Shown here: piece by piece, positions 54,705-64,000 of the stretch
How the letters are laid out: each line of letters starts with the position of its first letter
How positions within the stretch are numbered: position 1 is the stretch's first letter
Source of the DNA: Lasiodiplodia sp. COLG20
Lineage: Eukaryota > Ascomycota > Dothideomycetes > Botryosphaeriales > Botryosphaeriaceae
Length of the DNA stretch: 64,000 bases
Assembly: GCA_009801085.1 (NCBI GenBank)
Contig: VNWV01000002.1
Location: 62,001-126,000, forward strand
Direction of reading: 5' to 3'
The notes under the pieces: generated by a model
What the model saw: the letters and a program-made list of their open reading frames with translations, nothing else
Databases searched by the model: none
What the model was told of the DNA's origin: nothing
Made by a program: the position numbers and the translations under genes

Positions 54705-55363
54705 ATGGCGAACCAAGAGACTCCGGTGGCTCCCCCCGCGTACGAGAGCACTGGTAAGAGAGCCCTCATGTCAATGCTCCAGCATTTTCCAGTTTTTGCT
54801 AATGCGCCGGCAGTTGATAACAGTAACCTCACTGTCCCCACTGCGATGCAAGACCTCGAAACAAGCCGCAATGTGTCGATGGAGAAAGACCTGGGGAACT
54901 CGGCTGCACCGTAAGTCCAAAGCACAGCCTCGCCTCACGTCATGTCTATTGTCAGGTGCTCACACAAAGGAATTTCAGGAAGTCAACACAAAAGCCCGTC
55001 CCCATCAACCCACGGCTCCTACAAAATCCTGTCACCCTCGACCAATTAGACGAAGCACCCAGGTGCATCGACTGCCCGCACTGTCACCAACGGACCATGA
55101 CGCGCATAAGCCAGAACTCATCCAGCCAGACAGGAACCACTGCGCTCATTTGCTGCTTGCTGCTTGGCGTCATTGGTGCATGCATCCCCTACTGCTGCAA
55201 GATGTACTACGATACCGACCATTTCTGCCAGAGCTGCGGCCAGCGGGTTGTCCACAAGCCTCACGACGGCCCGCCGCAGCTCTGCTTCCCGCTACCGCCG
55301 AATCCCACGGCTCCTCCGAAGGCTGTCATACAAGAGAAAAGCGCAGGGCCGGTTGTGAACTGA
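54705..55363 (+). CDS. LITAF-domain membrane protein
   Basis: Three exons (54705-54753, 54814-54910, 54979-55363) encode 176 residues. Intron 1 (60 nt) is a stop-free multiple of three, so it can be missed; its GTAAGA donor and GGCAG acceptor favour splicing. The N-terminus carries a PPAYES motif (PPxY-like). The C-terminal half is a LITAF domain: a first zinc knuckle CPHC, a hydrophobic Cys-rich insertion (TALICCLLLGVIGACIPYCC) that inserts into the membrane face, and a second knuckle FCQSCG. LITAF proteins sit on endosomal or plasma membranes through this monotopic zinc fold. In fungi the role is poorly known; GAAP-type cell-death regulation has been reported for plant relatives. Confidence 0.82.
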
Positions 55364-56415
55364 TGGAGTTTTGAAGGACTGCCTTTTGGGAATATTATGA
55401 GAGCATAAACTGGCGTCGGAATTTTGTTCGTCTTTGTTGGGTCATATCCATCCGCTGTAGCGACTGCTTTCTTTTTTTCATTCCCGTTCTTTGATGACAG
55501 CTATGCGAGGAAAATAACAGACTGAGAGGTCTTTAATAGTAGTAAAGCTCAATTAATTTGGAGCAATAACTCCAAAAAGCTCTTCGGTTCCCGTGAAAAG
55601 CCCTAGTGCTCCACTGCACACTGGATCAAATAAGGATCGGGGATGAGGGATTTATGATATTTTCGTATTTCATTCCTTCAAGCCTTTTGTGGTGGGGAGA
55701 CTGTTCTCGTGCTTCGTGAATTTCCAAGTGGAGCGGGACGTGGACTATTTATAGCTCAGTTGAAACCATGGCTGAGATGCATGAATCGCCGAACAAGGGA
55801 GGTCCATGACTCCAGCAGCAAGCAAAGGCAACGAATAAAAAGAAACATTATATAGTAGGAAGACGATAATAGGGCAGATGTCATATGTTGTTTAGTGTAG
55901 TAGCGCAAGGCTGGAACATGTTGACGTCGGTAATGCCTGAGCGCCGTGGGGTTGGAGAGATCCTTTGGTGCATGTACGTATTATTTTCGACATGTAAGCA
56001 CTACCGTGGTCTTGGGGAATATTCGCGAAATGATAGAATTTTCCATGTTCCTGATCGATCCGGTGGTCGTTACTCGGATCGCAGGCAACTCCACAGGGCT
56101 GGTGATCCAAGCGAGGATTCCGCCCCCAAAAGGTACCCGTCGAGATCGCCCGTAGCGGAAAAGCGGCCGGCAGCCACGCCTGATACCCCTGGAAACTGGG
56201 GCCAAAAGACGTTAAAATGGCAACCAGCCTTCGAATACGGGGTCAACATGCCCTAATCAGCCCTATGTAGACGTCGATGCAGTTGGTCCTCAATACGATT
56301 GGTCTCCACCGGGGGCCGATGTTCTCTCCCAGGAACCGGCTTTAAAAAGCTGACGGGTTCCCCCTCGACCGCTACTCACCACCACACAGCTCAGTGCCCG
56401 CTACAACCACTGAAC
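55364..56415. other. Intergenic region, GH71 promoter
   Basis: No gene is visible. A TATA-like TTTAAAA lies at 56341-56347, 75 bp before the GH71 start codon. Confidence 0.5.
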
Positions 56416-58195
56416 ATGTACTGGGCTCCCAAGTTCCTGCAGGCCCTGGCCGCCGGCCTGTGCCTTGCATCCGCCGCCGTCGCCGCACCCACCGATGCAC
56501 CCACGAAGACCCTCTCGGAGAGGCAGTCGTCCGACAGATATGTCTTCGCCCACTTCATGGTACATCCAGACCGCCACTCCTCCTCCCAACACCAACCCCA
56601 ATGCTGACTCGGGCCAAAACAGATCGGCATCGTCACCGACCGCACCAGCGCCGCCGACTACGACGCCGACATGCAGGGCGCCAAAGCGCTGGGCATCGAC
56701 GCCTTCGCACTCAACTTCGGGCCGGACAAGGCGCCGGCCGACTACACGCAGCAGCTGCAGTACGCGTACGACTCGGCCGCCAGCAACGACATGAAGGTCT
56801 TCCTCTCGTTCGACTTCAACAGCGGGCAGTGGTCGACGTCCGACGCCGCCGGCGTCGGCGCCAAGATTGCTCAGTTCGGGAACCACGCAGCCCAGCTGAA
56901 GGTTGATGGCAAGGTGTTTGTGACGTCGTTTGTCGGCGATGGTCTGGACGTGGCCGCGGTGAGGAGCGCGTCGGGAATGTCCCTTTACTTCGCTCCCAAC
57001 TTCAACCCCGGTTCCGGTGCGGACTTTAGCGCCTTGGATGGCGCTTTCAGCTGGTATGTTTCTCTGTTTTCGTATTGATGCCTGCAGTTGCTGATGACAA
57101 GAAGGTACGGCTGGCCCACCGACGGTTCCAACAACCCTCCGAGTGCTTCAAACACCTACCTGCCCACGTATGCCGACAACGACTACACCAACAAGCTCGG
57201 TGACAAGTCGAAGTATATTGCTCGTAAGTCAACAATTCTTGCACCCGTGAGGCAGATACTGACAATCAACGCAGCCGTCTCTCCCTGGTTCTTCACGCAC
57301 TTCCAGAACAACGCAGACTTCGGAGGCAAGAACTGGGTAAGTCCCTCTGACTCCATGCCTGGCACATGGACCCCCCGCAATCTACCACGGCGCACCACCG
57401 CTAACAACAACACCAGCTCTTCCCCACCGACGACTTCTACGTCACCCGTTGGAACGAAATCCTCCAATTCGGCTCCCGCTTCGTCGAAATCGTAAGCTGG
57501 AACGGTACGTCCCCCTCTCCCCTCCCCTCCCCCCCAAAACTCCCCTCTAACACCCCATCCCAACAGACTACGGCGAATCCCACTACATCGGCCCCCTCGC
57601 CTCCAAGCACTACGACGACGGCAACAGCAAATGGACCAACGACATGCCGCACAACGGCTGGGCCACCCTCGCCGCCCCCTTCATCGCCGCCTACAAAGCC
57701 GGCGCCACCTCCGTCAGCGCCTCGCACGTCTCCGCCACCGGCGGCGACAAGCTGGTCTACTGGTACCGCCCACAGCCGAAAGGCCTCGACTGCGCCGCGA
57801 CCGACAACGTCGGGTCCGCGCCCGCCGGCGCCGACCTGGTCGCTGACTCGGTGTTCGTGGCGGCGCTGCTGACGTCGCCCGCGACGGTGGAGGTGACGTC
57901 GGGTGGGAATGGGGTGAAGAGCGCGGAGGCCGGGGCCGGGGTGAACGTGTTCGAGTTCCCGCTGGGGACGGGGAAGCAGAGTTTCGCGCTGAAGAGGGGG
58001 GGTAGTGCGGTGTTGAGCGGGGCGAGTGCGAAGGAGGTGAGTGGGGAGTGTGTGTGCGGGATTTACAATTTCAACGCGTATGTGGGCACGCTGCCGGCGA
58101 GCGCGACGGTGGATAAGTTGGGTCCCGATGGACTGAGCAGGTTTACGGATGGGTTGAAGGTCGCGACGTGTAGTCCGACGCCGACGCTGGTGTAG
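56416..58195 (+). CDS. GH71 alpha-1,3-glucanase (mutanase)
   Basis: Six exons (56416-56559, 56623-57053, 57105-57223, 57275-57336, 57417-57504, 57567-58195) encode 490 residues; introns are 51-80 nt. A signal peptide and a KTLSERQ pro-region precede the catalytic domain. Conserved GH71 features are YVFAHFMIGIVTDRTSADYD, FLSFDFN, FVTSFVGDG, the FAPNFNPG stretch and VSWNDYGESHYIGP, which contains the conserved D-x-x-E pair. The enzyme hydrolyses alpha-1,3-glucan, a fungal wall polymer, in growth, septum or spore remodelling. It is secreted. Its 3' end converges with a GH3 gene 245 bp away. Confidence 0.92.
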
Positions 58196-58440
58196 AGCGA
58201 TGTCAAGCCGAGCACAAGCAGGCAAGCTTCCAGAAAGCACCAAGCAAACAACGACCAGGTTTGTGAAAGACTTGTAGATAGCTAGGGTAATATCATTATT
58301 GTCATCTTCCAAATTAAGGCTCGGCAGATAGAAACGAGTGAGAAAAGTGGCAGGTTACTGTCAGAAATTACAGATTACATTGAAACTATTTACTTGATCT
58401 CGTCAAAACATAACAGCATCGTCGAAAATTCTTTCCGATC

Positions 58441-60399
58441 TTAACACTTCTCTGCGTAGGTCAACCCATGACCGTACTTGTAGACGGGGTTCTCGGTGTC
58501 GAACGGCACATCCTCCAACTGCTTGTCGACCGCCTCCATGGACCTGGGCAGATCGAACGGCAGCTTGCCCTCGGGCTTCCAGCCATCAGTACCGAACACG
58601 ATATCCAGGAACGCATCCGTGCTGGCGCCGTAGTTGCCCATCAGCGCCGCCGAGCCCTCGGCCAGCTCAGGGATGACGGCAGGGCGGTCCAGGTAGATGT
58701 CGACGATGGTCGGCGCAGCCTCCATGATGGCGGCGTGGCGCGCCTTCTCGGTCTCGTTGAAGTCCAGGCGGCCCTGGTGGTAGTTGCGCTCGAAGCCGCC
58801 GCCGCGGGCCTCGTAGGGGGTGGAGAGGCGGAGGAAGGCGAAGTCGGCCTCCTCGGGGGTGTCGACGACGGTGAGGTTGCGGTCGAGGAGGTAGGACGCG
58901 TTGAGGCCGCTGACGTAGAACTTGGTGGCAGTGTCGAGCGGCAGGGGAAGGAGGTCGTCGGGGTTCTTGAGGAGCGTGTAGGCGCGGCGCTGGGTCTCGT
59001 TGCCGATGCGGCGGAAGTAGTCGTTGCCGACGACGCGGTCGGCCGACGCCGGGTCGACGAAGGGGTTGTCGAAAAGGCCGAGCAGGAACTTTTCCTTCAG
59101 CAGGCGGCGCGCCGACTCGTCGATGCGCGATTCGGGGATGGTGCCCTCGTTGACGAGCTGGATGACGAGCTCGGTGCGGATCTCGCCGCCCAGCTGGTCG
59201 ACGCCGGCGTTGAGGATCTTCTCGACCTTGGCCAGCTCGCTCAGGTCTTCGACGCCCCACGAGATGGCCTCCATCTCCTGGCCGCGCGCCACGAAGTCGG
59301 TGACGAGGCCCCAGTCGCTGACCACGATGCCGTCGAAGCCGAGCTCGTTGCGCAGCAGGTCCGTGACGATGCCCTTGTTGAAGCCCATGCCGACCTCCTC
59401 GTACTTGGTGCCGATCGGCCGGGAATACGCGGGCATCATCTGCCTCGCGCCGGCGGCGATGGCGGCCTTGAACGGCTGCAGGTGGTAGTCGAGGTAGCCG
59501 CCGGGGTAGACGTTGTTCTTGCCCGTGGGGAAATGCGAGTCGTTGCCCTTCAGGCCGGGCCCGCCGCCGGGGAAGTGCTTGGTGACGGTCGTGACGGAGT
59601 GGCGGCCCAGAGTCTCGCCCTGGAAGCCCTTGAGGTACGCAACGACGAGCGAGCTGGTCAGGTTCGCGTCCTCGCCGTACGTCTGTCCTGTACGCGCCCA
59701 CCGCGGCTCCGTCGTCACATCGATCTGCGGGCTCAGCGCCTCGCGGATGCCGACGGCCATGTACTCCTCGCGTGCAATCTCGGCGAAGCGCTGCACCATC
59801 TCTGGGCTGCGGAGCGCGGCCAAGCCCAATGTCTCGGGCCACTGCGAGAACGAGCCCACGCCGACGGCGGAACCAGCTGTCTCGGCAAACGAGTGACGCG
59901 GGTCCGTGGCCACGGTGATGGGAATTCCGAGACGGGTCTGCAGAGCAAGCTCCTGAATGGCATTGTGCCAGTTGGCGAGCTCGCTGGGCTTGCCGCTGGA
60001 CACGATGTTGAAGTGCGTCATGAGCTTCTCGCTGATGAGGCCGCCCGTGGTGTAGTTGTCGGTGAAGGTTGTCGTGTCGATGGTGCCGTTGGCGCCCATG
60101 GGGATTTGCTTGATGAACAGCTGGCCGACTTTTTCCTCCAGCGTCATCCGCTCAAGCAAGTCATCCAGACGCTCGTCCACGCATAGAGTGGGGTTGCGGT
60201 AGGCTGGGACAGCATCACTTGAATCATCCGAGCGAGGCACCGCCCTAGCCGAGACAAGGGATGTGGAGGCCAGTGCTGCAACAAAGACCGAAGCCCATGT
60301 GCCTTGCGGCCGGGCGCTGGAGGCGTGGAGGAGAGAAGCCAACATGGTGAAGGCAGGAGGTAGAGGCGGAAACGATTTTCTGGAGGCTTGTACCTTCAT
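58441..60399 (-). CDS. Secreted GH3 glycoside hydrolase
   Basis: A single exon encodes 652 residues from the ATG at 60399. A second ATG 18 codons in (MLASLLHASSARPQG) is also possible and is followed by the hydrophobic signal region. The N-terminal GH3 barrel includes ERMTLEEKVGQLF, TVATDPRH, SPQIDVTTEPRW, KHFPGGGP and the nucleophile segment GIVVSDWG. A C-terminal alpha/beta domain with TLLKNPDDLLPLP and YKYGHGLTY follows. KHFPGGG and the NVYPGGYLDYHLQPF segment mark a fungal GH3 group distinct from the classical aryl beta-glucosidases; beta-glucosidase or exo-glucanase activity is likely. GGGTACTTAAGT occurs just upstream, as in the LPMO promoter. It is convergent with GH71. Confidence 0.88.
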   Translation of the reverse strand: MKVQASRKSFPPLPPAFTMLASLLHASSARPQGTWASVFVAALASTSLVSARAVPRSDDSSDAVPAYRNPTLCVDERLDDLLERMTLEEKVGQLFIKQIPMGANGTIDTTTFTDNYTTGGLISEKLMTHFNIVSSGKPSELANWHNAIQELALQTRLGIPITVATDPRHSFAETAGSAVGVGSFSQWPETLGLAALRSPEMVQRFAEIAREEYMAVGIREALSPQIDVTTEPRWARTGQTYGEDANLTSSLVVAYLKGFQGETLGRHSVTTVTKHFPGGGPGLKGNDSHFPTGKNNVYPGGYLDYHLQPFKAAIAAGARQMMPAYSRPIGTKYEEVGMGFNKGIVTDLLRNELGFDGIVVSDWGLVTDFVARGQEMEAISWGVEDLSELAKVEKILNAGVDQLGGEIRTELVIQLVNEGTIPESRIDESARRLLKEKFLLGLFDNPFVDPASADRVVGNDYFRRIGNETQRRAYTLLKNPDDLLPLPLDTATKFYVSGLNASYLLDRNLTVVDTPEEADFAFLRLSTPYEARGGGFERNYHQGRLDFNETEKARHAAIMEAAPTIVDIYLDRPAVIPELAEGSAALMGNYGASTDAFLDIVFGTDGWKPEGKLPFDLPRSMEAVDKQLEDVPFDTENPVYKYGHGLTYAEKC

Positions 60400-62515
60400 C
60401 CCACCCCGACGGCTCTACTTAAGTACCCGAACCCCCATCTTGGCGGTACATAATGATATCGTCACTCGAGCGTCGGCCCGCGAATTTTTCTCTCATGGCC
60501 CCGGCAGAGATCGTATACGGTGCCACTACAACGGGTCCTCGTCAATTTGTCTCGGCGGGAAAAGGAACCATTTGGGGACTGCCGTCGGCAAATGCCAGAG
60601 AGAAACCAGGCGGACAGGGCGCGGGAAGATCTTCCCGCTGGTCGGTAATGGCGGGGAACCAGGAAGCATGGGGTGCAGGAGGACCGCCAAGAGGTACCAC
60701 ATGATCGGGGGCGGATTTCGCGCTGGGAGTTGTTCCCACTGCAGGTTCCCCACCGAGGAGATTCCGATAATCGAGCCCGCTTCTCCACAAGCTAGCTGCT
60801 TGGCATCGTGTGGACATGCCTTGTAGTAGCCATCTCTTTACACTGTACTGTTCTCATGGCGGAGCACGGCAGCTGGCTATTTGAATGAAACCGCATCAAG
60901 GATTGGTGAAGATAGAGCAACGGAAGCTAAAAGTCAGTTGAACACAGTAGACTTATAAGAAGACAGTGACGGGCCGCGTGGACTTGAGGCCTCCAGGAGG
61001 ATCCCGCAGTGGTGCCGGGGTTGTGGGGCCCCGCGAGTCACTCCAGCTGCCGCCCTCCAACTACCGGCGGCGAAACGTCGGGTAGTAGCTACGGGTTTAC
61101 CGATCTTGGCATCGGATGTTCACCCAGAGCTCATCCAACCTCACCCAATCTTCACCACACCAGCCGATCTGCTCCGGAGAACTGTACCCGGCTCGGAGAA
61201 GTGCGTGCCGGCTTCGCCTATGCTGTTGTTTCTTTAACGTCAGTCCTCCGATCTACCCGCGGTCATCACGAAAGTGATTCCTCGCCGGTGCCTTCAGCCT
61301 CACAACCGGTGCAGTTCCAGCATCTATCGCGTAGAATCGGCAAACTCCTCGTCCGCGGTCAGCCGGCTATTGGGTGGCAAAAGATGGTCATCACCAGAAG
61401 AGTATCGAGACCTGGGGTGATTCTTGCCTGATGCACGAAGAAGGGCAAGGTGTTGCTTGGAAGAAAAGCCAAGTTTTTCACATGCCCACACACTGAAAGT
61501 TTTTCGAGTACTGTTCCGCTAGTCCGCCGCTTCTTGTCCCGCGTTGCGCCGCTTCTCGTCCCGCGCTGCACTGCGTTCTCCCTCGTTTCCGCCCCGGATT
61601 GCCAAGAAATCCGGGCGCCTGTCAAATGTTTCCGTTTGTCATCTTTGCCTGAGTCACGAACTCGCTTGCAGTCGCATCAAATGATTCACCAACAAAACAA
61701 TTCTCCCCACAGTTTCCTCCCGGACACATCACACATAATGACCATCCCCGGCCACCTCATTGGGTCTCATCATGTTGAACCCATTGCTCCACCGCTACCC
61801 CTTTGCCTTGCATACGCACCAGGCAAGCTTCTGAGTGAGTCTTCGGTCTTGAAACACGACTGAAGGACATCTCTCAGATGTCGTATCTGCAGCAAGGCAG
61901 AAGGTGATGGCAGTGGCGTGCTGGCTGATGCGGGAGCTAATCTTGGCTGCTGACAATGGATTTAAGCTTAACACCAACAGTACCAAGTTCACTCCACCGC
62001 CGAACGAATTGCTTATCTGCTTTCCGCGCCCTTCCAGTAGCTCTCTCCTTCCTTTCTCTATCAGCTATCCCTCCCACCCAGCAATTGAGATGCCTTCAGC
62101 GCTCCCACGCACACTCGCATCACGCAACCATCACAGCGCTGCACAGTTTCGATACGACGATGGTGGCTATTATTAGAAGCGGCTCGGCATCGGCACAACA
62201 GTATACGGGGATAAGTTGCGCATGTCGGGCAAAGATCGGTGCAGACCTTCTTGAAAGAGCTAGCAACACCGTTCCATCTCGTCCGTATTGACCATCGCCT
62301 GGTTCGATCCTCGTATTTAACATCAAACTGCTGATACCGCTACGCCGAACGTCGAGGAATAATTGGCTCGCTTGACTTCTCGTTGAAGGGTTTCAACGAC
62401 CATGTAGGCAAAGCTCCATCCGGTGCCGGAGATAAAAAGCCCAGGCGCCGCTTCGTCGTTGAGCGCTACGTTTCCTGGACTGCGCTTCTCAGACAGCGAA
62501 TCTCCAAACACCACA
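60400..62515. other. 2.1-kb intergenic region, GH3 and protease promoters
   Basis: No gene is recognisable. A 22-bp imperfect tandem repeat (61527-61548 and 61549-61570) lies in a CG/CT-rich segment. Frames of up to about 180 codons occur on both strands but lack signal peptides, domains or plausible splice structure. Confidence 0.5.
60417..60428 (-). promoter_or_regulatory. GGGTACTTAAGT promoter word (copy 2)
   Basis: The 12-mer read on the minus strand is identical to the LPMO promoter copy. It ends 17 bp from the first ATG of the GH3 gene, or about 70 bp from the second ATG, a spacing that favours the second as the true start if the word is TATA-like. Confidence 0.4.
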
Positions 62516-63873
62516 ATGCTCCCGATTCTCCTGTCGCTTCTGGCCGTCTCGTCGGCCGCCCAGCCGACCAAGCGTCAGGATGGCAAGCCGGTCTTCATGC
62601 CGCTGAAGTACCCGTACAACGGCTACCCCAAGGTCTACGCCGACATCTACTTCGGCACGCCCGAGCAGACGCCCATTGAGACGGTTGTCGACCTCGGCAG
62701 CGCCGACTACTGGGTATGCGCCGCGACGATTCCGCCCCAATTCCTCTCCCATCCCCGCTGACCCCTCCCGCACTCCAGGTCTACGGCCCCAACGCCACCA
62801 TCTTCTACGGCAGCCCCTACCTCGGCGTCGAAGGCCCCTGCCACCTAACCCCAGAACCCTCCTACGATCCCTACGCCTCGACCACCGCGCAGGGTTTCCA
62901 CAACCAAACCCGCGGCTTCGCCTACGGCGGCAACGGCAAGATCCTGACGTCGTACTACTCCGTCAACGACACCATCAGCTTCTCCCCCGACACCGCCCTC
63001 TTCCCCTCCCTCCCCAACACCCAAGTCGCCATCACGAACCGCACCCTCATCAAGATCCGCGCCGACCAATGCACCGGCACCGACTACGACAGCAGCATCC
63101 TGGGCATCGCCGAAGCCGGCAGCGGCACGAACCAAGGGCCGTCCTTCCGGCAGAACCTGCTCAGCGCCGGCGCCATATCCAGCTCCACCCTCTCCATGTG
63201 GTTCGACGCGCCGCCCGCCGGGGTCCGCGACGACTACCGCGGGACCATGCTGCTGGGCGGCATCCCCGCCGCCTCTGCGGGCAAGTACGCTGGATCGCTG
63301 GTGCAGGTGCCGAAGCGGCAGCCGGAGGGGTCGGTGGGGTACTACGTCGACCGGCCGGTGTGGCGCGTCGGCGACCGCGCGGTGAAGCTGTATACGGGGT
63401 ACTACAACACGACGACGACGACGTGCCTGCTGGACAGCGGGTCGGGGCAGGACTACCTGCCGCTGGACCAGGACGACTTTCTCGCGGCGATGGAAGGGGA
63501 GGTGGTGATTTTCAACGGGCGCCCGGCGTGGAATGGGTCGTGCGAGTCGATTCCGGGGGATAAGGCGGTGTCGTTGACGTTTGGCGGTGTGGGGGAGGGG
63601 GAGAGCGTGACGATTGATGTGCCGCTGAGGAACTGGGCGCGCGGGAATGCGGATTTCTTTAACAATACGAATGTCTGTGGGTTGAGCATGGAGCTGGATA
63701 ATGCGGATAGCTGCGTGTTGGCGAGCCCGTTCTCGTCGGCGGCGTTTTTGGCGGTGAATGATGAGTTGGGTCAGATTGCGTTGGCTCAGGGAGGCGTGTC
63801 TTCGGGGGCGGAGGATGGGTATGAGGGTCTTGGTGAGGTGGAGTACATTGCGAAGGGCCAGGGTCTGCCGTGA
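62516..63873 (+). CDS. Pepsin-fold (A1) aspartic protease with altered first motif
   Basis: Two exons (62516-62713, 62779-63873) encode 430 residues. The 65-nt intron (GTATGC..CCAG) falls between TGG and GTC and restores ADYWVYGPNA. A 15-residue signal peptide and a TKRQ dibasic site (Lys19-Arg20) suggest secretion with a very short or no propeptide. The first active-site triad is DLG (VVDLGSADYW, Asp59) instead of DTG/DSG; the second is normal, LLDSGSG (Asp285). Both catalytic aspartates are therefore present. SMWFD and GTMLLGGI match the A1 fold (yapsin/secreted groups). Many NxT/NxS sites are visible. The missing long propeptide and DLG leave activity uncertain. There is no clear GPI tail. 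Confidence 0.8.
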
Positions 63874-64000
63874 AGACGTTAGTTTTTGCTTTGTGATGTG
63901 CGCGACTAGCCTTAATGTACCCGTGATTGAGTTTTGCTGCTCAGCAGGCATGAGCCCTTGCTTCCCCATAGCTTAATGTAAGCCGTGCAGTCATCCAACC

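Noticed and set aside
58468..60186. 572-codon plus-strand frame opposite the GH3 gene
   Set aside because: Antisense shadow: Val/Asp/Gly/Leu-rich, no motif, no start context; the minus frame carries all GH3 motifs.
62295..62315. Sequence like a tRNA T-loop (GGTTCGATCC)
   Set aside because: The flanking bases do not form the 5-bp T stem and no acceptor, D or anticodon arm is found nearby.
60400..62515. Possible gene in the 2.1-kb gap
   Set aside because: Several 100-190 codon frames overlap on both strands without domain, start context or intron support.
62845..63969. Minus-strand frame opposite the aspartic protease
   Set aside because: Arg/His/Gln-rich antisense shadow without family features.
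1..64000. PKS, NRPS, terpene cyclase or DMATS backbone gene
   Set aside because: No ketosynthase, adenylation, DDxxD-type or DMATS signature is visible in any long frame, so the candidate clusters are called backbone-less.
1..64000. CRISPR arrays, bacterial operators or ribosome binding sites
   Set aside because: The DNA is eukaryotic; the only regular tandem repeats are in-frame coding minisatellites and short duplications.

Overview
The window is nuclear DNA from a filamentous ascomycete (Pezizomycotina). Short 45-90 nt introns with GT..AG ends interrupt many genes. The families are typical of moulds: HET-domain proteins, Zn2Cys6 regulators, 2EXR-like and DUF6601-like proteins, GH71 mutanase and an AA11-type LPMO. 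TA-rich islands between genes look like RIP-worn repeats. A dothideomycete is possible, but I cannot fix the class or species. Splice sites were placed by reading frame, consensus and family alignment from memory, so they are predictions.

Region 1 (0.3-5.3 kb) holds a PaxM-like flavin monooxygenase fused to a multi-span membrane domain, next to a BAHD-type acyltransferase; TA-rich scars follow each gene. Region 2 (5.7-9.4 kb) holds a 5'-truncated HET gene beside an intact two-exon HET gene. Region 3 (10.5-17.4 kb) holds a phenol-hydroxylase-like monooxygenase convergent with a medium-chain reductase, a 2EXR/F-box-like protein, and a small secreted cysteine protein. Region 4 (18.2-26.4 kb) is a possible catabolic module: Baeyer-Villiger monooxygenase, amino-acid permease, Zn2Cys6 regulator (divergent from the permease) and SDR. 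Region 5 (28.3-33 kb) is one five-exon gene for a 1420-residue secreted, repeat-rich, adhesin-like protein.

Region 6 (33.3-45.6 kb) is the best candidate for an undescribed system. A cytochrome P450 diverges from an MFS exporter; an AflR-type regulator, a stand-alone histidinol-dehydrogenase-like enzyme, a class B flavin monooxygenase and a HIT-domain protein follow, all on the plus strand. No PKS, NRPS, terpene cyclase or DMATS is visible anywhere in the window, so this would be a backbone-less oxidative pathway. Region 7 (46.2-49.2 kb) is a head-to-head pair of DUF6601-like membrane paralogues. Region 8 (50.5-63.9 kb) holds a coiled-coil protein and then a cell-wall/secretome neighbourhood: AA11 LPMO with X278-like tail, LITAF-like membrane protein, GH71 and GH3 hydrolases (convergent), and a pepsin-fold protease with an altered active-site motif.

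Several long open frames begin at TTG or GTG. I moved starts to the first plausible ATG, or joined the frame to an upstream exon, and state this in each entry.
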